From NCBI RefSeq assembly GCF_035994945.1, contig NZ_CP108677.1:5890001-5954000 (forward strand): a stretch of DNA of 64,000 bases, written 5' to 3'. Origin of the DNA: Streptomyces sp. NBC_01216. Its GTDB lineage: Bacteria; Actinomycetota; Actinomycetes; Streptomycetales; Streptomycetaceae. The notes beneath the pieces were generated by a model, which made no database searches, was not told the DNA's origin, and saw only the letters and a program-made list of their open reading frames with translations. Positions 1 through 8,717 of the stretch are shown here, in pieces. How positions within the stretch are numbered: the first letter of the stretch is position 1; each line of letters begins with the position of its first letter. The translations under genes were made by a program, and so were the position numbers.

Positions 1-222
1 CGTCCCGAGCAGGTCAGCTTCGGCAAGCTCAACAACGTGCGGGAGGCGATCGAGATCTGCCGTACCTCACGCACCATCCTCGGTGCCAACGGCATCTCCC
101 TGGAGTACCCCGTGATGCGGCACGCCACCAATCTCGAGTCCGTCCTCACCTACGAGGGGACCGTCGAGATGCACCAGCTGGTCCTGGGTAAGGCGCTCAC
201 CGGGCTGGACGCGTTCCGGTAG
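1..222 (+). CDS. Acyl-CoA dehydrogenase, C-terminal fragment (glutaryl-CoA dehydrogenase-like)
   Basis: The window opens inside this gene, so only the last 73 residues are visible. They contain GANGISLEYPVMRHA and TYEGTVEMHQLVLGKALTG, the C-terminal helical segment of acyl-CoA dehydrogenases that closes over FAD and contributes to the tetramer. The YPVMRHA-NLESV-TYEG wording is closest to the glutaryl-CoA dehydrogenase subgroup, which oxidatively decarboxylates glutaryl-CoA in lysine and tryptophan breakdown. The exact substrate cannot be settled from the tail alone. The gene ends 71 bp before the convergent SepF-like gene. Confidence 0.85.
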   Translation, partial: RPEQVSFGKLNNVREAIEICRTSRTILGANGISLEYPVMRHATNLESVLTYEGTVEMHQLVLGKALTGLDAFR

Positions 223-249
223 TCGTGTCCTGGTGGCCGGGGACCCGTC

Positions 250-272
250 GGCCGTCGGCGGGGGGGACGGCC
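250..272. terminator. Probable bidirectional terminator hairpin
   Basis: GGCCGTC at 250-256 pairs perfectly with GACGGCC at 266-272 across a 9-nt G-rich loop. It lies between the convergent acyl-CoA dehydrogenase and SepF-like genes, so it could serve both. There is no U tract, which is usual for actinobacterial terminators. Confidence 0.5.
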
Positions 273-293
273 TTCCGGCGAGCGGCCCCGCCC

Positions 294-728
294 TCAGCTC
301 TGGTTGAAGAAACCGTCCTGCGCGCGGGCCGAGTGGTCCCCGGTGACGATCTGGGTGTCGGCCGGGGTCAGCAGGAAGACCCGCGTCGCCACCCGCTCGA
401 TCGATCCGCGCAGGCCGAAGGCGAGACCGGCGGCGAAGTCCACCACGCGCTTGGCGTCGGAGGGTTCCATGGCCGTGAGGTTCACGATGACCGGGACGCC
501 GGCCCGGAAGAGCTCGCCGATGCCCCGGGCGTCCCGGAAGCCGTCCGGGGAGACGGTCGCGATCCGGCGGCCCTGCTCCTGTGCCGTGTCGGACGCCACC
601 CGGACCCGCGGGTCCGTCACCCAGGCGTCGCCGTTCTCGGCACCTTCGGCGTACTCGTCGTCGTAGTAACGCTCGTCGTTGTCCTCGACGAGTCCCAGCC
701 ATGCACTCGCCTTGCGCACCGATCCCAT
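294..728 (-). CDS. sflA: SepF-like cell-division protein (SflA-type)
   Basis: This 144-residue protein has the DUF552/SepF fold. An acidic, flexible N-terminal part (about 1-45, [14 protein letters not shown]) precedes a compact domain with [20 protein letters not shown] and the end [15 protein letters not shown], both typical of SepF. SepF tethers FtsZ to the membrane. Streptomyces carry one true sepF beside ftsZ and two SepF-like paralogues (SflA, SflB) that tune Z-ring positioning. The absence of ylmE, ftsZ or divIVA nearby argues for a paralogue. The start has a near-perfect AAAGGAGG Shine-Dalgarno 5 nt upstream (734-741). The SflA rather than SflB assignment rests on remembered synteny. 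Confidence 0.78.
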   Translation of the reverse strand: MGSVRKASAWLGLVEDNDERYYDDEYAEGAENGDAWVTDPRVRVASDTAQEQGRRIATVSPDGFRDARGIGELFRAGVPVIVNLTAMEPSDAKRVVDFAAGLAFGLRGSIERVATRVFLLTPADTQIVTGDHSARAQDGFFNQS

Positions 729-1035
729 GGACGCCTCCTTTCAGCGCGGTCACTTGTGGTTCCGCAATCCCTATCGTCGTCCATGATGCGGATTACGCGC
801 CAAGTGGATAGTCGGCGCGCGAGGGATTCGTGACGGGACTGGTGCAGAACGTGAGGCCCGTTTTCTGGCGAATCGTCAGGAATATTGCGCAATGTCGGGC
901 CTGACGGAGGGTCGGGAGGGGCCGCGCAACTCAACATATGAAAGTCGGCCCATAAGGGTGACGAGGGGGGCGTACGGGTGAACGGCACGACGGATACGAT
1001 GCCCACTCGCACGTGCGCGACACACGGGGGACCGC
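729..1035. other. Divergent intergenic region
   Basis: About 300 bp separate the SepF-like gene from the divergent DUF5685 gene. It is less GC-rich than its surroundings near 770-810 and 885-960, consistent with two outward promoters. I could not fix -35/-10 pairs, and I see no small gene in it. Confidence 0.5.
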
Positions 1036-2271
1036 TTGTTCGGAATCGTCAGGCCCTGCACGCACCGTCTCGGTGTGGGGCTCAGGGCGGAGTGGACGGC
1101 GCATCTGTGCGGGCTGTGTCTGGCCCTGCGGGCCGACCACGGACAGTTCGCCCGGGTGGTCACCAACTACGACGGTCTCGTCGTCTCGGTACTGACGGAG
1201 GCTCAGACCGGCACTCGCGACGGGACGGTCGCGGGCGGGCGCCGCACCGCGGGCCCGTGCCCCCTGCGTGGGATGAGGACCGCCCCGGTCGCCCAGGGCG
1301 AGGGCGCGCGGCTCGCCGCGGCGGTCTCTCTGGTGCTCGCCTCGGCGAAGGTGCGGGACCACGTCGCCGACCGTGACGGACTGCTGTCCCGCAGGCCGGT
1401 CGCCGCGGCGGCGCGCCGGGTCGCCCGGTCCTGGAACGAGGCGGGCGCGCGCTCCGGGCGGGCGGTCGGCTTCGACACGGCCGTCCTGGTCGACGCCGTC
1501 GACCGCCAGCCCGGGATCGAGGCGGGCGCCGGACCCGGTACGTCCCCGCTCGTCGTGACCGAGCCGACCGAGACGGCCACCGCCGCGGCCTTCGCGCACA
1601 CCGCGGTACTGGCCGGCCGGCCCGGGAACGTCGCGCCGCTGACCGAGGCCGGCCGGCTCTTCGGCCGGCTCGCACACCTCCTGGACGCCGTCGAGGACCG
1701 GGAGGCGGACGCGGCGAGGGGTGTGTGGAACCCGCTGACCGGGACGGGTACCTCGACGCGGGAGGCCCGGCGCCTCGCGGACGACGCCCTGGGCGGCATA
1801 CGGACGGCGCTGAGGGAGACCGGGTTCACCGACGGCCGGCTGACACACGTACTGCTCGCGCACGAGCTCCGTAACGCGGTGGACCGCGCCTTCGGCACGA
1901 CCGCCTGCGCCCATCGGCCGGCGGACGCCGCCCCTCGGCCCCTGGCGCGCCGGCCCGGTCCCTCCGCGCCCGGGACGGTGCCCGGCCACCCGTACGCGCC
2001 GGGTCCCGATGGTCCCACGGGCCCGGACGGAACACCGCCCCCCGAGCCGCCGAACCGCCGTCGGGGCCTGATCGCCGGCTGCGCGGTCTGGGCGGGCCTG
2101 GCCTGCACCTGCCGGCTGTGCTGCGGCACCTACGAGGACCCCTGGAGCCGGCGGCGCAGGCGGGGGCTGTGCGACTACTGCGACTGCTTCGAGTGCTGTG
2201 ACTGCTGTCAGTGCGGCGATGGGGGTCGCTGCGACGGCTGTGACTGCTGCGGCTGCGATTGCGGCTGCTGA
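1036..2271 (+). CDS. DUF5685 family protein with cysteine-rich C-terminal tail
   Basis: This 411-residue protein starts at a TTG preceded by ACGGGGGA. The opening FGIVRPCTHRLG and the HLCGLCLALR motif near residue 36 are the signature of DUF5685, a family of unknown function common in actinomycetes. The middle is alanine/arginine-rich and helical, with no recognised catalytic motif. Residues 348-411 hold 20 cysteines in 64 positions, in CDC, CCDCC and CGCDCGC clusters, interrupted by a five-arginine stretch. That is dense enough for several metal or Fe-S sites, or for multiple disulfides. I see no signal peptide, so a cytoplasmic reducing location favouring metal binding is the simplest inference. 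It stands alone, divergent from the SepF-like gene. Confidence 0.75.
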   Translation: MFGIVRPCTHRLGVGLRAEWTAHLCGLCLALRADHGQFARVVTNYDGLVVSVLTEAQTGTRDGTVAGGRRTAGPCPLRGMRTAPVAQGEGARLAAAVSLVLASAKVRDHVADRDGLLSRRPVAAAARRVARSWNEAGARSGRAVGFDTAVLVDAVDRQPGIEAGAGPGTSPLVVTEPTETATAAAFAHTAVLAGRPGNVAPLTEAGRLFGRLAHLLDAVEDREADAARGVWNPLTGTGTSTREARRLADDALGGIRTALRETGFTDGRLTHVLLAHELRNAVDRAFGTTACAHRPADAAPRPLARRPGPSAPGTVPGHPYAPGPDGPTGPDGTPPPEPPNRRRGLIAGCAVWAGLACTCRLCCGTYEDPWSRRRRRGLCDYCDCFECCDCCQCGDGGRCDGCDCCGCDCGC

Positions 2272-2865
2272 CGGTCCGTCCGGCGGGCCGTCCCTCACCG
2301 GCACCCACTGGCTCTCCAGCTACCCGGAGGGTTGAATTCCGGCCGTTCCCGGGCGGTGGCCTGCGGACGGCGACGATGTGCTCCCCGGCACGCGGCGGCC
2401 CAGGACACGACCGGCGTCGACGGGAAGGACCTGACCGGCCGTGCCCGATCACCGTCGGCCACGCCCCGGCCCACGCGTCCAGGGTCACCTCGGGACGGCG
2501 ATGCTGGTGGGCCGCGCCGCCAACGGCGGTGGGCGGTCCGCGACCTTCTGGGCGGAGCCGCTCCCGGACCTCCTCGCGAAGCCCTCCCCGGGCCCACGGC
2601 GGAGGTCGGTTCCGGGTCGGTCCGGCGGTGTTCCCCGTATCCACCCGGCGTGTACCGGCGGCACACCGCCGTCCGTGCCCGTGCGCCGAATGCACCCGTG
2701 AAGTCCCTTGTGTGCGGCGGTAGTTGAGCTTCGTACGGCCGAAAGGCGCCCTTGCGAGGCCGCCCGGGGCGGGCCGAGACTCCCCCACAGCGCCGGCCCC
2801 TGGCCGCGCCTCACGGGCCCGACACCCCACTGCGGGCCCTCGATTCCCCCCTGGAGGAACGCGAA
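2272..2865. other. Long intergenic region upstream of the protease
   Basis: Nearly 600 bp lie between the DUF5685 gene and the streptogrisin gene. An imperfect hairpin (ACGGTCC paired with GGGCCGT) just after the DUF5685 stop may terminate it. Frames that stay open here are proline/arginine-rich and look like GC-rich noise. The rest presumably carries the protease promoter and its control sites, which I could not locate. Confidence 0.45.
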
Positions 2866-3777
2866 GTGAGGATCAAGCGCACCATCCCCACCACCCCCCA
2901 CGGCCGTGTCACGAGACGGCTCCGCCTCGCCGCCGTCACCACCGGTCTCGTCGCCGCCGCGGCGCTCGCCGTCCCCACCGCGAACGCCGACACCGCCCAG
3001 ACCTTCAGTGCGTCACAGCTGTCCGCCGTGGGTGACGCCGTGCTGAGCGCCGACGTGGCCGGAACGGCCTGGCACGTCGACCCGGCGACGGACAAGCTGG
3101 TCGTCACCGTGGACTCCACCGTGTCGAAGGCCGAGATAGCCGAGATCAAGCAGCGAGCCGGAGCCAACGCCGGGGCGATACGCGTCGAACGCACGCCGGG
3201 CCGGTTCACCAAGCTGATCTCCGGCGGTGACGCCGTCTACGCCAGCGGCTGGCGTTGTTCCCTCGGCTTCAACGTCCGTGACAGCGCGGGCAACTACTAC
3301 TTCCTCACCGCCGGCCACTGCACCGACGGCGCGGGCACCTGGTACTCCAACTCCGCCCGGACGAACGTGCTCGGTTCCACGGCGGGATCCAGCTTCCCGT
3401 ACAACGACTACGGCATCGTCCGCTACACCAACAGCTCCGTCTCCAAGCCGGGCGCGGTGGGCAACGTGGACATCACCAGCGCCGCCAACGCCACCGTCGG
3501 CATGTCCGTGACCCGGCGCGGTTCCACCACCGGCACCCACAGCGGCTCGGTGACCGGCCTCAACGCCACGGTCAACTACGGCGGCGGCGACGTCGTCTAC
3601 GGCATGATCCGCACCAACGTCTGTGCCGAGGGCGGCGACTCCGGCGGTCCGCTCTACTCCGGCAGCCGCGCCATCGGTCTCACCTCCGGCGGCAGCGGCA
3701 ACTGCTCCTCGGGCGGCACCACCTTCTTCCAGCCCGTCACCGAGGCGCTGAGCGCGTACGGGGTGAACGTCTACTGA
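2866..3777 (+). CDS. sprB: Secreted serine protease, streptogrisin B-like (S1 family)
   Basis: This is a 303-residue pre-pro-enzyme. The GTG start has GGAGGAA six bases upstream. Residues 1 to about 40 form an Arg-rich signal peptide ending near TANADTAQ. A pro-region follows, and the mature enzyme should begin at Ile118 ([11 protein letters not shown]), giving about 186 residues. The mature start, RCSLGFNV and the end [14 protein letters not shown] closely match Streptomyces griseus protease B. The chymotrypsin-like triad is His151 (LTAGHC), Asp181 (NDYGIV) and Ser259 (GDSGGP). Paired cysteines flank His151 and Ser259. The role is extracellular protein degradation, with the propeptide acting as a folding chaperone. 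The gene is monocistronic, with two hairpins downstream. Confidence 0.95.
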   Translation: MRIKRTIPTTPHGRVTRRLRLAAVTTGLVAAAALAVPTANADTAQTFSASQLSAVGDAVLSADVAGTAWHVDPATDKLVVTVDSTVSKAEIAEIKQRAGANAGAIRVERTPGRFTKLISGGDAVYASGWRCSLGFNVRDSAGNYYFLTAGHCTDGAGTWYSNSARTNVLGSTAGSSFPYNDYGIVRYTNSSVSKPGAVGNVDITSAANATVGMSVTRRGSTTGTHSGSVTGLNATVNYGGGDVVYGMIRTNVCAEGGDSGGPLYSGSRAIGLTSGGSGNCSSGGTTFFQPVTEALSAYGVNVY

Positions 3778-3787
3778 GCGACCCTGG

Positions 3788-3806
3788 CCGGAGGGCTTTC
3801 CTCCGG
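3788..3806 (+). terminator. Terminator after the protease gene
   Basis: CCGGAGG (3788-3794) and CCTCCGG (3800-3806) form a 7-bp stem with a 5-nt loop, beginning 11 nt after the protease stop codon. Confidence 0.7.
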
Positions 3807-3835
3807 TGCGCGCCATGACACCGTGAGACGAACCA

Positions 3836-3865
3836 GGTCCCCCGGCCGGACGCGGCCGGGGGACC
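3836..3865. terminator. Strong 13-bp hairpin, probably bidirectional
   Basis: Positions 3836-3848 pair without mismatch with 3853-3865 around a GACG loop. It lies between the convergent protease and membrane-protein genes and can act on either strand. Confidence 0.75.
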
Positions 3866-4011
3866 GCCGCGTGACGGGGAGGGCCGCGCCGGCGGCCGGC
3901 GCAGCCGACGGACGGAGCCCGGGCCGGCCGCTGCCTCCCGCCCTCTTCGCCCGCACCGGCGCCGGCCCCCGCCCCGTCTCGTCGGCGCCCTGAGGCGCGC
4001 TCCGGGACGTC

Positions 4012-5046
4012 CTACGGCTTCACGCCCATCTCGTCCGCGAGCGGCTCCGCCGCGGGGTTCCGCTTCAGGGACGTCGTCACGAGTGTGATCGCGGTCCCGG
4101 CGACGGCCCAGGCGGACAGGACCAGGAGCGGGCCGGTGACACTGTTGCCCTCGAAGTACGCGAGGGAACGGGCCACCCAGGTGCCCGCGCCCGGTGGCAG
4201 GGCCGGGCCGATCGCGTTCCAGAAGGGGGGAAGCATCGGCAGCGGGAAGGCGCCGCCCGCGCTCGGGTTGCCCGCGACCACGATCAGCAGGATCGCCAGG
4301 CCGATTCCCACGATGCCGAAGACCGACTGGAGGGCCAGGGTCGCCGCGCCGACCGCGAAGACGACCAGGGTGCCCAGGCCCCACAGGGCCACGACGCTGC
4401 CCGGCAGGGCGCCGAGGACCGGGCCGACGATGACGGCACCACCCAGTCCGCCGAGGGCGGAGTAGACCGCGAGCGTGGCGAGCCGGATGAACGCCCGGGG
4501 CATGTCGGCGGGCCGGGAGCCCGCGCTGATGGCCAGGATCGCGGCGCAGATGTAGCCGCCGACGCACCAGCCGACCACCAGGTAGAACGCCGAGAGGCCG
4601 TCGAAGTCCTCGGCCGAGGCGGGGGCGACGTCCACGGTCCTGACCGTGCGGCCGTCGGCGGCCTCGATCCGGGTGAAGAGCCCTTGCAGGGTGGAGGACA
4701 GCACCGTGCCGCCGCCGGAGGCGACGAGCAGGGTGTCGGTGGTCCCGGCCGGGTCCACCAGCAGGGCGCCGTCGATGTCCCGGTTCAGGATCTGCTCGCG
4801 GGCCGCGGCCTCGTCGGTGACCGTCCGGGGGGCCAGCGGCTCGCCGGGAAGCCTCTCCAGCCGTCCGACGAGCTGGGCGGAGACCTGCTGCGGTGCGACC
4901 ACGCCGAAAGGGACGTCCCGGGGCTGCGGATGGTGCAGCGCCCCGACGTACGAGGTGATGAAGAGCAGCTGGAGGGCGAGGACGCCGACGACGAGCAGGG
5001 CGGCTCGAGGGGTGACGGCGCTCTTCAGCTCATCGGCGAAGGTCAT
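4012..5046 (-). CDS. Membrane protein of the YhgE/Pip or DUF3533 type
   Basis: This 344-residue protein has one transmembrane helix near residues 17-35. An extracytoplasmic domain of about 115 residues follows (FGVVAPQQVSAQLV, then GALLVDPAGTTDTLLVASGGG). Five or six more helices span about 150-330. This topology and the N-terminal pattern belong to the ABC-2-like YhgE/Pip/DUF3533 membrane families. No ATPase gene is adjacent, so a transport role is not shown. It is divergent from dnaE2 with only about 150 bp between starts, and the LexA box there lies about 70 bp upstream of this start, so it might also feel SOS control. The function is unknown. Confidence 0.7.
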   Translation of the reverse strand: MTFADELKSAVTPRAALLVVGVLALQLLFITSYVGALHHPQPRDVPFGVVAPQQVSAQLVGRLERLPGEPLAPRTVTDEAAAREQILNRDIDGALLVDPAGTTDTLLVASGGGTVLSSTLQGLFTRIEAADGRTVRTVDVAPASAEDFDGLSAFYLVVGWCVGGYICAAILAISAGSRPADMPRAFIRLATLAVYSALGGLGGAVIVGPVLGALPGSVVALWGLGTLVVFAVGAATLALQSVFGIVGIGLAILLIVVAGNPSAGGAFPLPMLPPFWNAIGPALPPGAGTWVARSLAYFEGNSVTGPLLVLSAWAVAGTAITLVTTSLKRNPAAEPLADEMGVKP

Positions 5047-5117
5047 GCCCTCACGCTCCGGGGCCGGGGGCGTCCGCGCAGGTGGGATGGGTCCGTATGG
5101 CTGACCCGCGCGCAGTA

Positions 5118-5133
5118 TCGTACGTTCGTTCGA
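5118..5133 (+). promoter_or_regulatory. LexA/SOS box upstream of dnaE2
   Basis: TCGTACGTTCGTTCGA matches the actinobacterial SOS consensus TCGAAC-N4-GTTCGA at 11 of 12 defined positions. It lies 63-78 bp upstream of the dnaE2 start, where LexA would block transcription until DNA damage. Confidence 0.8.
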
Positions 5134-5160
5134 TATGAGTTAGGGTGAAGGGGAGGGGGT

Positions 5161-5176
5161 GGGAACATACGTACGA
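5161..5176 (+). promoter_or_regulatory. Possible second, degenerate SOS box
   Basis: GGGAACATACGTACGA matches TCGAAC-N4-GTTCGA at 9 of 12 defined positions and lies 20 bp before the dnaE2 start. It could be a weak second LexA site or chance. Confidence 0.35.
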
Positions 5177-5195
5177 ATCGATGCGGGAGGTGCGC

Positions 5196-8100
5196 ATGCC
5201 GGGATTCACGCATCTGCATACCGCGTCGGGTTTCTCCCTGCGCTACGGCGCCTCGCACCCCGAGCGGCTGGCCGAGCGCGCCGCGGAGCGCGGCATGGAC
5301 GCCCTCGCCCTCACGGACCGGGACACGGTCGCGGGCGTGGTGCGCTTCGCGAAGGCGTGCGAGAAGGCGGGCGTCCGTCCCCTGTTCGGCGTCGACCTCG
5401 CGGTCGCGCCGCCCGCGCGGCCGTCCTCCCCTCCTGCCCGCGGGCGCGGCCCGGCCGCGACGTCCGGAAGCGGCGGGTGGCCCGGGGTGGGGGAGACGCG
5501 GACCTCGGCGCGACGAGTGCCCGTGCGCGGCGGGGCCTTCGTGGACGAGTCCGCGACCCGGGCCGTCCTGCTCGCCCGTTCCCGGGCGGGCTGGGCCGCT
5601 CTCTGCCGGACGATCACCGCCGCCCACGCCGCCGGCGGCCGGCCCCTGCTGCCCTGGGACGCCAACCACGGCGAGGGCCTGTTCGTCCTCCTCGGTCCCG
5701 AGTCTGATGTCGGCCGCGCCCTCGCCGCGGGCCGCCCCGACCGGGCCGCCCGCCTGCTCGCCCCCTGGCGCGAGCGCTACGGCGACGCGCTGCGCCTGGA
5801 GGCCGTCCACCACGGCCGCGACGGCGCCGGCCCCGGCTCGCTGCGGCTCGCCGCCCGTACCGTCGGATTCGCCGCCGAACAGGGGGTCCGTCCGGTCCTC
5901 GGCAACGCCGTCCGCTACGCAGACCCCGGCCAGGGCCCGGTCGCCGACGTCCTCGACTCCGCCCGTCGCCTCGTGCCGATCGACCCCCGCAAGGAACTCG
6001 ACGGCGGCCGGTCCTGGCTCAAGGGCGCGGATGACATGCGGGCCGCCGCCGAGCGGATCGTGGAGGCCGCGGGCTTCCGCCGGAACGCCGCGCACCGGCT
6101 GCTCGAACAGACCCGAGCGGTCGCCGAGGAGTGCCTGCTCGACCCCCAGGACGACCTCGGCCTGGGCTCCGCCCACTTCCCCGAACCCCGCCTCGTGGGC
6201 GCCGGGCACCGCACCGCCCAGCGCGTCCTCGCCTCCCGGGCCGCCGCGGGCATGGTGCTGCGCGGCTACGACCGCGGCCGCGACCGCCGGGTCTACTGGG
6301 ACCGCGTGCACCACGAGCTCGACATCATCGCCCACCACGGCTTCGCCACCTACTTCCTGACGGTCGCCCAGGTCGTCGACGACGTACGGCGGATGGGTAT
6401 CCGGGTCGCCGCCCGCGGCTCCGGGGCGGGGTCGCTCGTCAACCACCTCCTCGGCATCGCCCATGCCGATCCGGTCGAGCACGGGCTGCTGATGGAGCGC
6501 TTCCTCTCCAAGAACCGCGTCGCCCTGCCCGACATCGACATCGACGTCGAGTCCGCCCGCCGGCTGGAGGTCTACCGCGCGATCATCGGCCGCTTCGGCG
6601 CCGAACGCGTCGCCACCGTCGCCATGCCCGAGACCTACCGGGTGCGCCACGCCCTGCGGGACGTGGGCGCCGCCCTGTCCATGGACCCGGCCGAGATCGA
6701 CCGGCTCGCCAAGGCGTTCCCGCACATCCGGGCCCGGGACGCTCTCGCCGCCCTCGACGAACTCCCGGAACTGCGCGAACTCGCCGGGGAGAAGGAGCGG
6801 TACGGCAGGCTCTGGGAATTGGTCGAGGCCCTCGACGCCCTGCCGCGCGGCATCGCCATGCATCCCTGCGGGGTGCTGCTCTCGGACGCCTCGCTGCTCA
6901 CCCGCACACCCGTGGTGCCCACCAGTGGAGAGGGGTTCCCCATGTCGCTGTTCGACAAGGAGGACGTGGAGGACCTCGGACTGCTCAAGCTCGACGTGCT
7001 CGGGGTGCGGATGCAGTCCGCGATGGCGCACGCCGTCGCGGAGGTCGAGCGGGCGACGGGTGCCCGGGTCGACCTCGACGACCCGGAGCAGGTGCCGCCG
7101 GGCGATCCGGCCACGTACCGGCTCGTCCAGTCCACCGAGACCCTCGGCTGCTTCCAGATCGAGTCGCCGGGGCAGCGCGACCTGGTCGGCCGGCTCCAGC
7201 CCGCCACCTTCCACGACCTCGTCGTGGACATCTCGCTCTTCCGGCCCGGCCCGGTCGCCGCCGACATGGTCCGCCCCTTCATCGAGGCCCGCCACGGCCG
7301 CGCGCCCGTCCGCTACCCCCACCCGGATCTGGAGGAGGCGCTGAGGGAGACGTACGGCGTCGTCGTCTTCCACGAGCAGATCATCGAGATCGTGCGGATC
7401 ATGACCGGCTGCGGCCGGGGCGAGGCCGACCAGGTGCGGCGCGGGCTCTCACATCGCGAGTCACAGGGCCGGATCAGGCTCTGGTTCGCCGGGCGGGCCT
7501 CTCTGCGGGGATACGACGACGCCGTCGTCGCCCGTACCTGGGAGATCGTGGAGGCATTCGGCTCGTACGGCTTCTGTAAGGCGCACGCGGTGGCCTTCGC
7601 CGTGCCGACGTACCAGTCCGCCTGGCTCAAGGCGCACCACCCCGCCGCCTTCTACGCCGGGCTGCTCACCCACGATCCGGGGATGTATCCGAAGCGGCTG
7701 CTGCTCGCGGACGCGCGGCGACGGGGGGTGCCGGTGCTGCCGCTGGACGTGAACCGGTCCGCCGCCACCCATCGGATCGAACTGGTGTCTGATTCTCCTG
7801 AGGTGTGGGGCGTGCGGCTCGCACTCGCCGACGTCCACGGCATCAGTGAGGCGGAGAGCGCGCGGATCGAGGCGGGACAGCCCTACGCCTCGCTGCTCGA
7901 CTTCTGGGAGCGGTCCCGGCCGCGCAAGCCGGTCGCCGAACGGCTGGCTCAGGTGGGCGCGCTGGACGCCTTCGGCGCCAACCGCCGGGACCTGCTGCTC
8001 CATCTGGCCGAACTCCACCGTACCCAGCGCGGAGCCGCCTCCTACGGTGGGCAGCTCCCGCTCGCCCAAGGCCGGAAGACCGCGCCCGTCGGCCTGCCCG

Positions 8101-8717
8101 ACCTCGACGAGTCCGAGCGTCTCAGCGCCGAACTGGGCGTGCTCGGCATGGACGCCTCGCGCCATCTCATGGGTGACCACGACGCCTTCCTGCGCGAACT
8201 CGGCGTCGTCTCCGCCAAGCGGCTGCGCGAGGTCCCGCACGGTGCCACCGTGCTCGTTGCGGGAGCCAAGGCGGCCACCCAGACCCCGCCGGTCCGCTCC
8301 GGCAGGCGGGTCATCTTCAGCACGCTCGACGACGGCACGGGTCTGGTCGACCTCGCCTTCTTCGACGACGCCCACGTGGCCTGCGCGCACACCGTCTTCC
8401 ACTCCTGGCTGCTGCTCGTCCGGGGCGTGGTGCAGCGACGCGGCCCCCGCAGCCTCAGCGTGGTCGGAGCGGCGGCCTGGAACCTCGCCGAGCTGGCGGA
8501 ACTGCGCGCGACCGGCGGTCTGGAGGCGGTGGGCGCGCGGCTCGCGGAGCCCGCGCCCGCCTCCGCCGGCCCCGGTGACAACGGCCGCCGGATCACCATG
8601 GAGACCGGGTACGCGATGAACCCCTGGGCGGACCTGAAGCCGGCCGGCGAGGGTGTGCGCGCCCCGGCGAAGAAGCAGAGGAAGCTGTGGCACCAGAGTC
8701 CGGGGAGCGCGGGATGA
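5196..8717 (+). CDS. dnaE2: Error-prone DNA polymerase III alpha subunit DnaE2
   Basis: The chosen ATG (1173 residues) follows GGGAGG by 5 nt and begins MPGFTHLHTASGFSLRYGA, the PHP-domain start. The C-family polymerase core contains LPDIDIDV with Asp446/Asp448, and LLKLDVLG with Asp600, which together supply the three metal-binding carboxylates. A (HhH)2 region and a C-terminal OB-fold (about 1035-1110, VLVAGAKAATQTPP) follow. Residues 80-110 carry a Pro/Gly-rich insertion in the PHP domain. DnaE2 performs translesion synthesis within the ImuB/DnaE2 mutasome. The next gene overlaps its stop codon (ATGA) and encodes an ImuB-like protein, and a LexA box sits upstream. Confidence 0.93.
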   Translation: MPGFTHLHTASGFSLRYGASHPERLAERAAERGMDALALTDRDTVAGVVRFAKACEKAGVRPLFGVDLAVAPPARPSSPPARGRGPAATSGSGGWPGVGETRTSARRVPVRGGAFVDESATRAVLLARSRAGWAALCRTITAAHAAGGRPLLPWDANHGEGLFVLLGPESDVGRALAAGRPDRAARLLAPWRERYGDALRLEAVHHGRDGAGPGSLRLAARTVGFAAEQGVRPVLGNAVRYADPGQGPVADVLDSARRLVPIDPRKELDGGRSWLKGADDMRAAAERIVEAAGFRRNAAHRLLEQTRAVAEECLLDPQDDLGLGSAHFPEPRLVGAGHRTAQRVLASRAAAGMVLRGYDRGRDRRVYWDRVHHELDIIAHHGFATYFLTVAQVVDDVRRMGIRVAARGSGAGSLVNHLLGIAHADPVEHGLLMERFLSKNRVALPDIDIDVESARRLEVYRAIIGRFGAERVATVAMPETYRVRHALRDVGAALSMDPAEIDRLAKAFPHIRARDALAALDELPELRELAGEKERYGRLWELVEALDALPRGIAMHPCGVLLSDASLLTRTPVVPTSGEGFPMSLFDKEDVEDLGLLKLDVLGVRMQSAMAHAVAEVERATGARVDLDDPEQVPPGDPATYRLVQSTETLGCFQIESPGQRDLVGRLQPATFHDLVVDISLFRPGPVAADMVRPFIEARHGRAPVRYPHPDLEEALRETYGVVVFHEQIIEIVRIMTGCGRGEADQVRRGLSHRESQGRIRLWFAGRASLRGYDDAVVARTWEIVEAFGSYGFCKAHAVAFAVPTYQSAWLKAHHPAAFYAGLLTHDPGMYPKRLLLADARRRGVPVLPLDVNRSAATHRIELVSDSPEVWGVRLALADVHGISEAESARIEAGQPYASLLDFWERSRPRKPVAERLAQVGALDAFGANRRDLLLHLAELHRTQRGAASYGGQLPLAQGRKTAPVGLPDLDESERLSAELGVLGMDASRHLMGDHDAFLRELGVVSAKRLREVPHGATVLVAGAKAATQTPPVRSGRRVIFSTLDDGTGLVDLAFFDDAHVACAHTVFHSWLLLVRGVVQRRGPRSLSVVGAAAWNLAELAELRATGGLEAVGARLAEPAPASAGPGDNGRRITMETGYAMNPWADLKPAGEGVRAPAKKQRKLWHQSPGSAG

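Noticed and set aside
5043..7373. A 776-codon minus-strand frame opposite dnaE2
   Set aside because: It is a compositional shadow of dnaE2 with no recognisable protein features.
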